A stretch of DNA of 38,034 bases, taken from positions 1 through 38,034 of the forward strand of contig JAUWGP010000026.1 in assembly GCA_030606335.1 (NCBI GenBank), given 5' to 3'. The position numbers and the translations under genes are program-made. Positions within the stretch are counted from its first letter, which is position 1. Every line of letters begins with the position of its first letter. Below, one piece after another: positions 32,000-38,034 of this stretch. The notes under the pieces are model-generated. The model did no database searches. It was given only the letters and a program-made list of their open reading frames with translations, and was not told where the DNA came from. The stretch comes from Caldifarciminota bacterium. GTDB taxonomy: Bacteria > Hydrothermota > UBA3073.

Positions 32000-32089
32000 A
32001 TGCGATTACTTCTCCTTCGATTCGCAATAACAAGAATTAGTGTCTGTCATTGCGAATTCCGATGACAATCGGGACGTGGCAATCTCATT
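32000..32089. repeat. Dispersed repeat (copy 6, compound)
   Basis: TGCGATTACTTC...TTCGCAATAACA followed by CTGTCATTGCGAATTCCGATGACAATCGGGACGTGGCAATCTCAT. The second unit is nearly the reverse complement of copy 7 at 36,601-36,644. A short related stretch, TACGGCAATCTTATTC, precedes it near 31,962. Confidence 0.7.
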
Positions 32090-32134
32090 CTTAATATCAT
32101 AATTGTCCTTTGACATCAAGCATTCCGTACATGC

Positions 32135-33148
32135 TTAAATAATCAACATTGCATCACCATAGGAATAGAATCTATATCTCTTTTTTATTGCCTTGTTATA
32201 AGCCTTTAAAACAAATTCTTTCCCTGCAAATGCAGATACCATAATAATCAAACTTGTTTTTGGCAAGTGGAAATTTGTTAGTATACAGTCAACTACCTTA
32301 AACTTATATGGAGGGTATATATAATGATTTGTCCAACCACTTCCTGGAGAAACCTTACCATCTTTTACTGCTGTCTCAATTGCCCTCACAGTCGTTGTAC
32401 CAACAGCAAAAAGCCTGCCTTTTCTGTCATTTATACTTTTTGCAACGTCCACTCCGATCTCATAATATTCTTCCTCCATTTTGTGCTCTTCTATATTCTC
32501 CGTGGTTACAGGTCTAAATGTACCAGGACCTGTGTGGAGTAATATCTTTAATATTTCAATTTCTTTCTTTCTTAGCTCTTTAAGTAGTTCTGAAGAAAAG
32601 TGTAGACCAGCAGTTGGGGCAGCTACTGCACCAGGAATCTTTGCATAAACAGTCTGATATAGTTGTTTATCCAGATTTGTTGGTTTTCTCTTTATATATG
32701 GAGGAAGTGGAACCTCTCCGTACGACTGCACCAGTTCATAAGGTGTAATATCTTCCTCAATTCTGAGGAGTGTGTGCCCATTATCAAGGTGTTTTATAAT
32801 TATTACCTTCTTCTCTCCAAACTGTACACAAGTTCCAGGTTTTACCCTCTTCTTGGGTCGAATAAACGCCTCAAAGGTTTTATTATCTATCCCCCGAATA
32901 AAAAAAACCTCGACCTTTCCTCCTGTATACTCCTTCTTGCCGAACATTCTTGCCTTTATAACCTTTGTCTCATTCAAAAGCAATAAATCCCTATCCTCTA
33001 TGTATTCTAATATATCAGTAAACATCCTTTCCTCTATACTTCCCTTCGCTCTACTTAGCACCATGAGTCTTGCTCCTTCTCTCTTTTTTAAGGGATACTG
33101 TGCTATCAAATCCTTTGGAAGTTTATAGTCAAATTTTGATAAAAGCAT
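32135..33148 (-). CDS. queA: S-adenosylmethionine:tRNA ribosyltransferase-isomerase
   Basis: A 337-residue protein of normal length. Signature segments: FDYKLPKDLIAQYPLKKREGARLMVL at the N-terminus, LLLNETKVIKARMFGKK, GEVPLPPYIKR, AVAAPTAGLHFS, HTGPGTFRPV, AVGTTTVRAIET and DCILTNFHLPKTSLIIMVSAFAG. It transfers the ribosyl moiety of SAM to preQ1-tRNA to make epoxyqueuosine. No other queuosine gene is in the window. It lies 131 bp after ruvX; that gap is A+T-rich low-complexity sequence with repeated TTTAGATT and AATCGTCAAT words. Confidence 0.96.
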   Translation of the reverse strand: MLLSKFDYKLPKDLIAQYPLKKREGARLMVLSRAKGSIEERMFTDILEYIEDRDLLLLNETKVIKARMFGKKEYTGGKVEVFFIRGIDNKTFEAFIRPKKRVKPGTCVQFGEKKVIIIKHLDNGHTLLRIEEDITPYELVQSYGEVPLPPYIKRKPTNLDKQLYQTVYAKIPGAVAAPTAGLHFSSELLKELRKKEIEILKILLHTGPGTFRPVTTENIEEHKMEEEYYEIGVDVAKSINDRKGRLFAVGTTTVRAIETAVKDGKVSPGSGWTNHYIYPPYKFKVVDCILTNFHLPKTSLIIMVSAFAGKEFVLKAYNKAIKKRYRFYSYGDAMLII

Positions 33149-33279
33149 ATTAGTGAATAGTTAATAATAAATAGACCATTTAATTTGAGATTTTAGATTT
33201 TAGATTGAAGATTGCATTTTAATTTTTAGATTTCTTAATTTATTCTAATCATCAATAGTAAATCGTCAATCTTAAATCG

Positions 33280-33666
33280 TCAATTAGAACGTTCCTCAAG
33301 ATATCTTTCAAGGATAAAAAGGGCAGAAATACTATCATCATTCCCCTTTATTCCCTTTTCATTCAGCACTCTCTTGGCTTCTTTAGTTGTAAACCTTTCA
33401 TCAACAAGTTTTGTTTTTATTCCGAGTCGTTCCTCAACTAGATTTGCAAAATTTCTCGTATTTCTTGCAATATTTCCCTCCTTACCAGCAGGTGTAAGAG
33501 GAAGACCTATTACAATAAGTTTAATACTATACTCGCTTATTACCTCTTTTAATCCTTCAAATATATTCTTCCTTCTAATACATTTCAATGGTTGAGGAAT
33601 TTTAAGAGGTCCAGAGATAGCCAACCCAACATACTTTATCCCAAGGTCAATTGCAAGAATTCGCAT
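33280..33666 (-). CDS. ruvX: RuvX/YqgF-family nuclease (pre-16S rRNA / Holliday-junction resolvase-like)
   Basis: A 128-residue RNase H-fold protein of normal length. The first catalytic Asp is in ILAIDLGIKYVGLAIS (D6). IGLPLTPAGKEGN and LVDERFTTKEAKRVL follow, and the last Asp pair is in KGNDDSISALFILERYL. The family matures the 16S rRNA 5' end in E. coli. It starts 8 bp after mltG, so the two are likely co-transcribed. Confidence 0.93.
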   Translation of the reverse strand: MRILAIDLGIKYVGLAISGPLKIPQPLKCIRRKNIFEGLKEVISEYSIKLIVIGLPLTPAGKEGNIARNTRNFANLVEERLGIKTKLVDERFTTKEAKRVLNEKGIKGNDDSISALFILERYLEERSN

Positions 33667-33674
33667 AAGTAAAA

Positions 33675-34604
33675 TTACTTTAAAATACCCACTCTCCTTT
33701 TTGCATTTATATGTTCCTCATGGGTCTTTGAAAATATATGTGTACCGTCTCCCTTTGCGACGAAGTAAAGGTAATCTGATTCTGCTGGATATAGGGCTGC
33801 CATGATAGCATCCCCCCCCGGGTTACATATGGCTCCTGGGGGTAGTCCTGCATGTTTATAGGTATTGTATGGTGAGTCTATCGAAAGGTTGGTATACAGT
33901 AATCTGTTCTTTCTTTCAGGTAATATATACAGAATCGTAGGACAACTCTCAAGTCTTCTACCTATTTTCAGTCGATTATAGTAGATGGATGATATTACTG
34001 GCATCTCTTCGGTTACTCTTACCTCACACTGGATTAATGAGGCGAGTGTTATGATTTCATTTATTGTATGTCCAAGACTGTCTACCCTCATCATCATTGT
34101 TGAGTCAAAAACATCAAAAAACCTTGATATCATCATATCTATTACCTTTGCTGGAGGAACAGAATCAAATGCAAAATATGTATCAGGAAACAAGAAACCC
34201 TCAAGAGTCGGAGCATCAACATTATACTCTTCTATAAGAGTACTATCCTTTACAAGATTTATAAAACCAGTACTATCCATTCCCGTTTTATACTGGAAGA
34301 TTTCTGCAACCTCATATATATTCGACCCTTCTGGTACCGTTACCTTTATATCAACAGTCTCTCCGTTCACCAGCTTTCGCATCACCTCTCTTACCCCAGA
34401 GGGGGTACTAAATTTATATCTACCTGTTTTTATCCTCCTATCATTTCCTGTAATCCTTGCCCAGGCGGTAAATAGAAATGTATGTTCTATAACACCCTCC
34501 TGCTGAAGTTTTGAGGTAACCTCTTGAAAGTTCTCTCCTTCTGAAATATAGACGTATACAGGGTCCGGAAAGGACAGAAGGGATAAAAGCAATAATATTA
34601 CCAT
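33675..34604 (-). CDS. mltG: Endolytic murein transglycosylase MltG (YceG-like)
   Basis: A 309-residue protein. The N-terminal membrane anchor is MVILLLLSLLSF. A LysM-like region (about 20-85) has YVYISEGENFQEVTSKLQQEGV. The YceG catalytic domain has LASLIQCEVRVTEEMPVISSIYYNRL, then SPYNTYKHAGLPPGAICNPG, DYLYFVAKGDGTHIFSKTHEEH. The glutamate normally in the K-E-T position is kept (QCE). MltG cleaves nascent glycan strands and sets their length. The ATG at 34604 is preferred to the TTG at 34640; it keeps a proper short anchor. A promoter lies about 100 bp upstream. Confidence 0.92.
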   Translation of the reverse strand: MVILLLLSLLSFPDPVYVYISEGENFQEVTSKLQQEGVIEHTFLFTAWARITGNDRRIKTGRYKFSTPSGVREVMRKLVNGETVDIKVTVPEGSNIYEVAEIFQYKTGMDSTGFINLVKDSTLIEEYNVDAPTLEGFLFPDTYFAFDSVPPAKVIDMMISRFFDVFDSTMMMRVDSLGHTINEIITLASLIQCEVRVTEEMPVISSIYYNRLKIGRRLESCPTILYILPERKNRLLYTNLSIDSPYNTYKHAGLPPGAICNPGGDAIMAALYPAESDYLYFVAKGDGTHIFSKTHEEHINAKRRVGILK

Positions 34605-34703
34605 TGTATTAATCTCTAGTGAAAAATACGAAGGAAACAAACTATATTATTCTCTGATATATTTCTGTTCTTCAAATTAAATAAACCAGGGTATGATTCT
34701 ATT

Positions 34704-34732
34704 ATTTTATCACCAAATTTATAAAAAGTCAA
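34704..34732 (-). promoter_or_regulatory. Promoter for mltG-ruvX
   Basis: Minus strand: TTGACT (34732-34727), 17 bp, TAAAAT (34709-34704). Start near 34697, leader about 90 nt. Confidence 0.65.
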
Positions 34733-34744
34733 GAAGTTTTTAGA

Positions 34745-34768
34745 GATTTCTGGCGAAATCCAGAAATC
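34745..34768. repeat. 9-bp hairpin between methyltransferase and mltG
   Basis: GATTTCTGG-CGAAAT-CCAGAAATC, a perfect 9-bp stem with a 6-base loop just upstream of the mltG promoter. A second inverted pair (AGAGCTC/GAGCTCT, near 34866-34894) lies closer to the methyltransferase stop. Neither is followed by a clean T-tract. Confidence 0.5.
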
Positions 34769-34926
34769 CCTGATTACAACGATTAAGATAAAAAATTACA
34801 CAGATTAAAAAACCTTATAAAATCAACTAAATTTCTATAACCGGTTAAAAATTTGTCTAATAAATAGAGCTCGAAGGCAGTTTTTCAGAGCTCTCTTTGG
34901 AAAATAATCCTAAATAAACCCTGGTT

Positions 34927-35601
34927 CTATAGAGGAGTAACCTCATAGAATATGCTTGATTCGTCCACTTCTATAACCTGTACATTAACATTGAATCCTG
35001 TAGTTAATAATAGGAATTGAGCTGGTGAAACTGTTGTAGCTGTAAAGCCATCTTTACATACTATCACACCATCTCGGGTCTTCTCGTTATCTATCACTCC
35101 AAGAAGCCCAGCCTTTGATTGCAGCTCAAACCATTCTAATCTGTCCTTCCAGAATTTATCAGAATAGCTTGAAAATAGTATAGTTCCACCAACCTTGGTT
35201 ACACGAATGCTTTCCCTGATTAAATCTTTTTGATTAACGTGGAATGCTGAAATTCCGTTCTGTATACAAACAACTCGGTCGAAAGCCCTATCATTAAATG
35301 CGAGTCTAATCGCATTCATATTTACAAGAAAACAATTTGAAATGTCGCAGAGCATTTCTCGCCTGAGGTATAAACTAACAAGAGAGGTATCAATTCCGAT
35401 TACCCGATGAGCTCTCTGGGTGAGTTGGGGTAGTATTCTCCCATAACCACAACCCAACTCCAATACCATATCACCAGGATGAATCTTCTGAAGTACATAG
35501 TTTACCTCTTCGTAAAGATATTGCTGCACACGTGGAGGTGCAATTTCGTAGCACTGTTTTAGCCGCTGTGCAGAAAGTTTGTCCTTGTAATAATTCTTCA
35601 T
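34927..35601 (-). CDS. Class I SAM-dependent methyltransferase
   Basis: A 224-residue Rossmann methyltransferase. Motif I MVLELGCGYGRILPQL is at about 43-58, with acidic end of strand 2 in VIGIDTS. Motif post-II FDRVVCIQNGISAFH and SIRVTKVGGTILFSSYS (motif III region) follow. Domain order and length fit the Methyltransf_11/25 group; the substrate is unknown. Single gene, same strand as the SagB-type gene but separated by 221 bp in which I see no promoter or repeat I can name. Confidence 0.88.
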   Translation of the reverse strand: MKNYYKDKLSAQRLKQCYEIAPPRVQQYLYEEVNYVLQKIHPGDMVLELGCGYGRILPQLTQRAHRVIGIDTSLVSLYLRREMLCDISNCFLVNMNAIRLAFNDRAFDRVVCIQNGISAFHVNQKDLIRESIRVTKVGGTILFSSYSDKFWKDRLEWFELQSKAGLLGVIDNEKTRDGVIVCKDGFTATTVSPAQFLLLTTGFNVNVQVIEVDESSIFYEVTPL

Positions 35602-35822
35602 ATTATCAAAATTTGAAGGAATTCTTCTTCAATTTAGTTGGTAGAGTATGTTTGAAAATCCCCTTGAGTTCGCACTTTTTGCATATTCGTATTTGAAACT
35701 GTTTACTAAGAGCATTTGCCTATCTACCGACAGGTAAGATATACACTAATTCAATTCGTGCCAGTCTAAAGGATCCGTTTGGATACGGTTTGTCATTCTA
35801 TCTATAAAGCAGAACGTATTTC

Positions 35823-36557
35823 CTACTCTTGAAGAGGGTAGCCGACTACGCTCATATATATTACGCTTTCCTCAGTTCCATCTACATTAATTATCTTATT
35901 AACCTCATCATCAAAAAGGGCTCCAATTTGACAGGAACCTAGCCCAAGAGCAGTGGCAGTCAGTGCAAGGTTCTGTGAAATATGTCCTGCATCAAGGTAA
36001 ATATACCTGTATGCACGCTCTCTATATTTCCACATGGAGCGATTGAATATCGCTGTCCAGATAAAAACTAAAGCTGCAATAGAACACATTTCCTGGTCCA
36101 TTGCTGCTCGGGTTATATCCCCCCTGAAATCCCCATAACTCAACTCCTCCAGAATATGAGCCTTTATATTATAATGATATACCCCTTTTACCACTTCTTC
36201 TACATTGTTCACGACAAGGTATGTTTCTATTGGATAAAGTGCACCAGCTGATGGAGCAGTGCGAAATTCATAACCATATTCTTTTCTTTGAATACCACTT
36301 GATGCCCAAAGCAGGTATGATAACTGTTTCTGGGTTATGGATTGTTGTGAAAAACTTCGAATGCTCTTTCGTTTCTTTAGGGTTTCACTTAACGACATAT
36401 CTGCTATTGTCTCGGGTGTTGATAGCTTAATCTTCTTACTTTCTGGATATTCCTTATAAAGTTCAGGTTTGCTTATCCAAACCAACCCTTTTTCTGAAAG
36501 CTTGTCAGGAAAATATTTTGTTTCTTGTTGAAACCTGCAACCTATTCCTTCACTCAT
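35823..36557 (-). CDS. SagB/ThcOx-family nitroreductase-like oxidoreductase
   Basis: A 244-residue FMN-dependent oxidoreductase. It shows LSETLKKRKSIRSFSQQSIT (FMN-binding Arg/Ser), LSYLLWASSGIQ, RTAPSAGALYPIETYLVV, the tail motif YRYIYLDAGHISQNLALTATALGLGSCQIGALFDDEVNKIINVDGTEE and VIYMSVVGYP. SagB enzymes oxidise thiazolines or oxazolines in peptide natural products, but many genomic copies are stand-alone with other roles. No YcaO cyclodehydratase or precursor peptide is seen here. Start supported by GGAGGTG upstream. It shares a divergent intergenic region with a flavodoxin gene, which suggests a shared redox theme. Confidence 0.9.
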   Translation of the reverse strand: MSEGIGCRFQQETKYFPDKLSEKGLVWISKPELYKEYPESKKIKLSTPETIADMSLSETLKKRKSIRSFSQQSITQKQLSYLLWASSGIQRKEYGYEFRTAPSAGALYPIETYLVVNNVEEVVKGVYHYNIKAHILEELSYGDFRGDITRAAMDQEMCSIAALVFIWTAIFNRSMWKYRERAYRYIYLDAGHISQNLALTATALGLGSCQIGALFDDEVNKIINVDGTEESVIYMSVVGYPLQE

Positions 36558-36600
36558 TTACACCTCCATAAAATAAAAAATTTAAACAACAGGGATCTGA

Positions 36601-36644
36601 AGAGATTGCCACGTCCCGATTGTCATCGGAACTCGCAATGACAG
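36601..36644. repeat. Dispersed repeat (copy 7) in the 5' leader of the SagB-type gene
   Basis: GAGATTGCCACGTCCCGATTGTCATCGGAACTCGCAATGACAG. It lies between the promoter at 36,687-36,715 and the gene start, so it would be transcribed. The enclosed CCGATTGTCATCGG can fold. Confidence 0.7.
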
Positions 36645-36686
36645 AAACATGCGATAAAATTGCCGCATGTAATATCATTAATCTAT

Positions 36687-36715
36687 ATTATACAAAGAAT
36701 TGTCACAAAAGTCAA
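36687..36715 (-). promoter_or_regulatory. Promoter for the SagB-type gene
   Basis: Minus strand: TTGACT (36715-36710), 17 bp, TATAAT (36692-36687). Leader about 120 nt. Confidence 0.75.
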
Positions 36716-36720
36716 GGAAA

Positions 36721-36742
36721 ATATAGAGTAAATTCTCTATAT
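36721..36742. promoter_or_regulatory. Candidate operator palindrome between divergent promoters
   Basis: ATATAGAG-TAAATT-CTCTATAT, perfect 8-bp arms with 6-bp spacing, placed between the two divergent -35 boxes. A half-site TATAGAG (36,787-36,793) recurs immediately before the flavodoxin -10 box. A dimeric regulator binding here could control both genes. This is inference; no regulator gene lies in the window. Confidence 0.4.
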
Positions 36743-36770
36743 ATGATACTTAACTGATAATTTTTTACTC

Positions 36771-36799
36771 TTGACAAAATGAGAATTATAGAGTATAAT
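36771..36799 (+). promoter_or_regulatory. Consensus promoter for the flavodoxin gene
   Basis: TTGACA (36771-36776), 17 bp, TATAAT (36794-36799), both perfect. Start near 36,806; leader about 195 nt. Confidence 0.8.
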
Positions 36800-36903
36800 A
36801 TTAACATATTCAATAAATTACAATAAACATAATTGGCAACTTAAGACATCCTATAAAGACAATGAATATTATGTGGTGTCAAATATAATATGGAAGCGAA
36901 AAT

Positions 36904-36962
36904 GTAGGGGTTCGATTTATCGAACCTGTAAAAGAAACGGGTCGGATTAATCCGACCCCTAC
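36904..36962. repeat. Palindromic element GTAGGGG...CCCCTAC in the flavodoxin leader
   Basis: Ends GTAGGGG (36904-36910) and CCCCTAC (36956-36962) are inverted. Inside are two further hairpins, GGTTCGAT-TT-ATCGAACC and the perfect palindrome GGGTCGGATTAATCCGACCC. It resembles dispersed palindromes rather than a known riboswitch, and would be in the transcribed leader. Confidence 0.6.
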
Positions 36963-37000
36963 AAGAATCAGGGGAATGAATATTATACCAGGAGAGCAGC

Positions 37001-37483
37001 ATGTCAAGGATATTGATAATTTATTATTCAAGAACTAGCAATACAGAGAAGATGGCAGAACTCGTAAGTGAGGGTGTTAAAAAAGAGAGTGTGGAAGTTG
37101 TGTGTAAGAAGGTTGACGAGATTACAGTAGAGGAATTAGTTGATCATGATGGTATTATTGTTGGTACACCTGTATATTATGGAAGTATGGCATCTGAGCT
37201 TAAGAAACTGTTCGATGATAGCGTAAAATTGCATGGCAAGCTTGAAGGAAAAATTGGTGGTGCGTTTTCTACGTCTGTTAACATTGGAGGTGGAAATGAG
37301 ACTGCTATTATGGATATTCTGAAATGTATGCTCATTCATGGAATGGTAATTCAGGGTGTCGCAAAAGGAGACCATTATGGACCTGTTGCCATAGGAGCCC
37401 CTAGTGAAAGAAGCAGTGAGCAATGTATAAAATATGGTCAGCGAATTGCGCGGCTTGTAAAACTAATTCTTTCGAATAAATGA
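37001..37483 (+). CDS. Flavodoxin-family (WrbA-like) FMN protein
   Basis: A 160-residue protein. The N-terminal phosphate-binding loop ILIIYYSRTSNTEKMAEL is followed by HDGIIVGTPVYYGSMASELKKLFD and KIGGAFSTSVNIGGGNETAIMDILKCML, the standard flavodoxin/WrbA segments that cradle FMN. It could be an electron carrier or quinone reductase; length and the GTPVYYGSM motif favour the WrbA/flavodoxin_1-like group. AGGAGAG precedes the ATG. Divergent from the SagB-type flavoenzyme. Confidence 0.9.
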   Translation: MSRILIIYYSRTSNTEKMAELVSEGVKKESVEVVCKKVDEITVEELVDHDGIIVGTPVYYGSMASELKKLFDDSVKLHGKLEGKIGGAFSTSVNIGGGNETAIMDILKCMLIHGMVIQGVAKGDHYGPVAIGAPSERSSEQCIKYGQRIARLVKLILSNK

Positions 37484-37649
37484 AATGCACATATTGGAAA
37501 TCATCGAGTGATTAGTAAATCTGATAATAAAGACATAGTGAAAATCCTACCAACAGCACGTCTTGAATTACTGTCCTTTCAGCTATAAAATACCTCATTA
37601 TACAAATACAAAATTTTAAATATTATAGTACAAACCATAATTTTTTTAC

Positions 37650-37678
37650 TTGACAAATCCTTCAAAATTATGTATAAT
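37650..37678 (+). promoter_or_regulatory. Consensus promoter for the PAS-domain gene
   Basis: TTGACA (37650-37655), 17 bp, TATAAT (37673-37678), both perfect. Leader about 87 nt. The rest of the 37,484-37,771 gap is A+T-rich with nothing else recognised. Confidence 0.78.
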
Positions 37679-37771
37679 TATAGCATAGAACCATAAATTA
37701 TTTACTGATTTTAAAAACCCTATATAGTGTAAATATACTACTTACATTTTTTCAAGGGGAGATTACCTCAT

Positions 37772-38034
37772 ATGAGAAAAAATAATAAAGGTAAAAACGT
37801 AAAAGTCAAAGGGCATAGTACGCATAAAAAGAGGTCACAAAAGCTTCATAAAGAATACGAAATTATTCTTGATAATTCACCGGCAGGTATAATAAAACTT
37901 AATAAAGAATTTAAGATTGAGTATGAAAACCCTGAGATGAAGAAAATATTGGGTGTACCTCCTGGTGAGGAATCAAGGGCAATGGAAATGGATATTCGAG
38001 ATGTTCCCTCTGTAAAGGAGGCAAGGTTAGTACC
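37772..38034 (+). CDS. PAS-domain protein, 3' end beyond the window (signal-transduction protein)
   Basis: An open frame from ATG at 37772 runs to the window edge without a stop (87 codons). The first about 28 residues are very basic (Lys/Arg/His-rich). They are followed by EYEIILDNSPAGIIKLNKEF, the usual beginning of a PAS sensory domain, then ENPEMKKILGVPPGEE. A downstream kinase, cyclase or regulator domain would lie outside the window. AGGGGAG precedes the ATG by about a dozen bases. There is no membrane segment in the visible part, so it is probably cytoplasmic. Confidence 0.7.
   Translation, partial: MRKNNKGKNVKVKGHSTHKKRSQKLHKEYEIILDNSPAGIIKLNKEFKIEYENPEMKKILGVPPGEESRAMEMDIRDVPSVKEARLV

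Noticed and set aside
31833-32030. Possible small gene in the gap before queA
   Set aside because: It runs through dispersed repeat copies 5 and 6, with no ribosome-binding site or family resemblance.
33675-34604. Loss of the catalytic Glu in MltG
   Set aside because: The usual E-K-E-T text reads Q-C-E-V, so the first Glu is changed, but the second, which aligns with the E-S/E-T of lytic transglycosylases, is present. No case for inactivity.
36904-36962. Riboswitch or intrinsic terminator in the flavodoxin leader
   Set aside because: The hairpins lack a following T-tract and match no riboswitch core I know; the inverted ends favour a dispersed palindrome.

Overview
This 38 kb, A+T-rich window is bacterial chromosome from a diderm (two-membrane) organism. 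The evidence for a diderm is a TonB/ExbB/ExbD motor, an LptE-like LPS-assembly lipoprotein, SurA/PpiC-type periplasmic foldases, a PorV/PorQ-like outer-membrane barrel and several lipoprotein signals. A GWxTD-domain protein, a gingipain (C25)-like protein, FlgD-type Ig domains at protein C-termini and a DUF6754 protein together suggest the FCB side of the tree, most like candidate lineages of the WOR-3/Stahlbacteria kind. That placement is inference from gene content; there is no rRNA in the window.

Layout. 1-1,110: two copies of an inverted-repeat (MITE-like) element around a PNPOx-like flavoprotein gene. 1,167-2,267 (+): FN3/DUF6754 membrane protein. 2,303-6,416 (-): exbB, a fused exbB-exbD, exbD, tonB and a FlgD/OmpA-like protein. 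6,847-11,595 (-): FlgD-tailed secreted protein, PorV-like barrel with a FlgD-type domain, and a large TPR protein. 11,695-17,433 (+): GWxTD protein, degenerate C25-like protein, asnS and xerC/D. 17,708-18,331 (+): unknown membrane-anchored protein. 18,326-25,635 (-): DUF192 lipoprotein, DUF457-type membrane hydrolase, three parvulin foldases, LptE and CCA-adding enzyme. 25,717-28,547 (+): UbiA-type DPPR synthase, polyprenol-phosphate glycosyltransferase, ispD and ispF. 28,542-34,604 (-): parA, rsmG, DUF5683 protein, a Sua5/YrdC-LMW phosphatase fusion, queA, ruvX and mltG. 34,927-37,483: methyltransferase (-), SagB-type oxidoreductase (-) and flavodoxin (+). 37,772-end (+): start of a PAS-containing protein cut by the window edge.

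Functional reading. Much of the window serves the envelope: energising the outer membrane (Exb/TonB), folding and inserting outer-membrane proteins and LPS (parvulins, LptE), probable surface or secreted proteins (FlgD-tailed), peptidoglycan termination (MltG) and polyprenyl-phosphate sugar donors placed beside the MEP-pathway genes that make isoprenoid precursors. The strongest candidate for something new is the Exb/TonB locus. It holds two ExbB-type subunits, one fused to an ExbD-type domain that has lost the channel aspartate, beside a normal ExbD that keeps it, plus an OmpA-like protein with an eroded peptidoglycan-binding motif.

Regulatory grammar is unusually legible: twelve near-consensus TTGACA-N17-TATAAT promoters can be read by eye, all with a 17-bp spacer. 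In four of them the -10 box lies only 6-8 nt before the ATG, implying leaderless mRNAs. Intergenic gaps are filled by several dispersed repeat families. I saw no tRNA, rRNA, CRISPR array, transposase gene or convincing intrinsic terminator.
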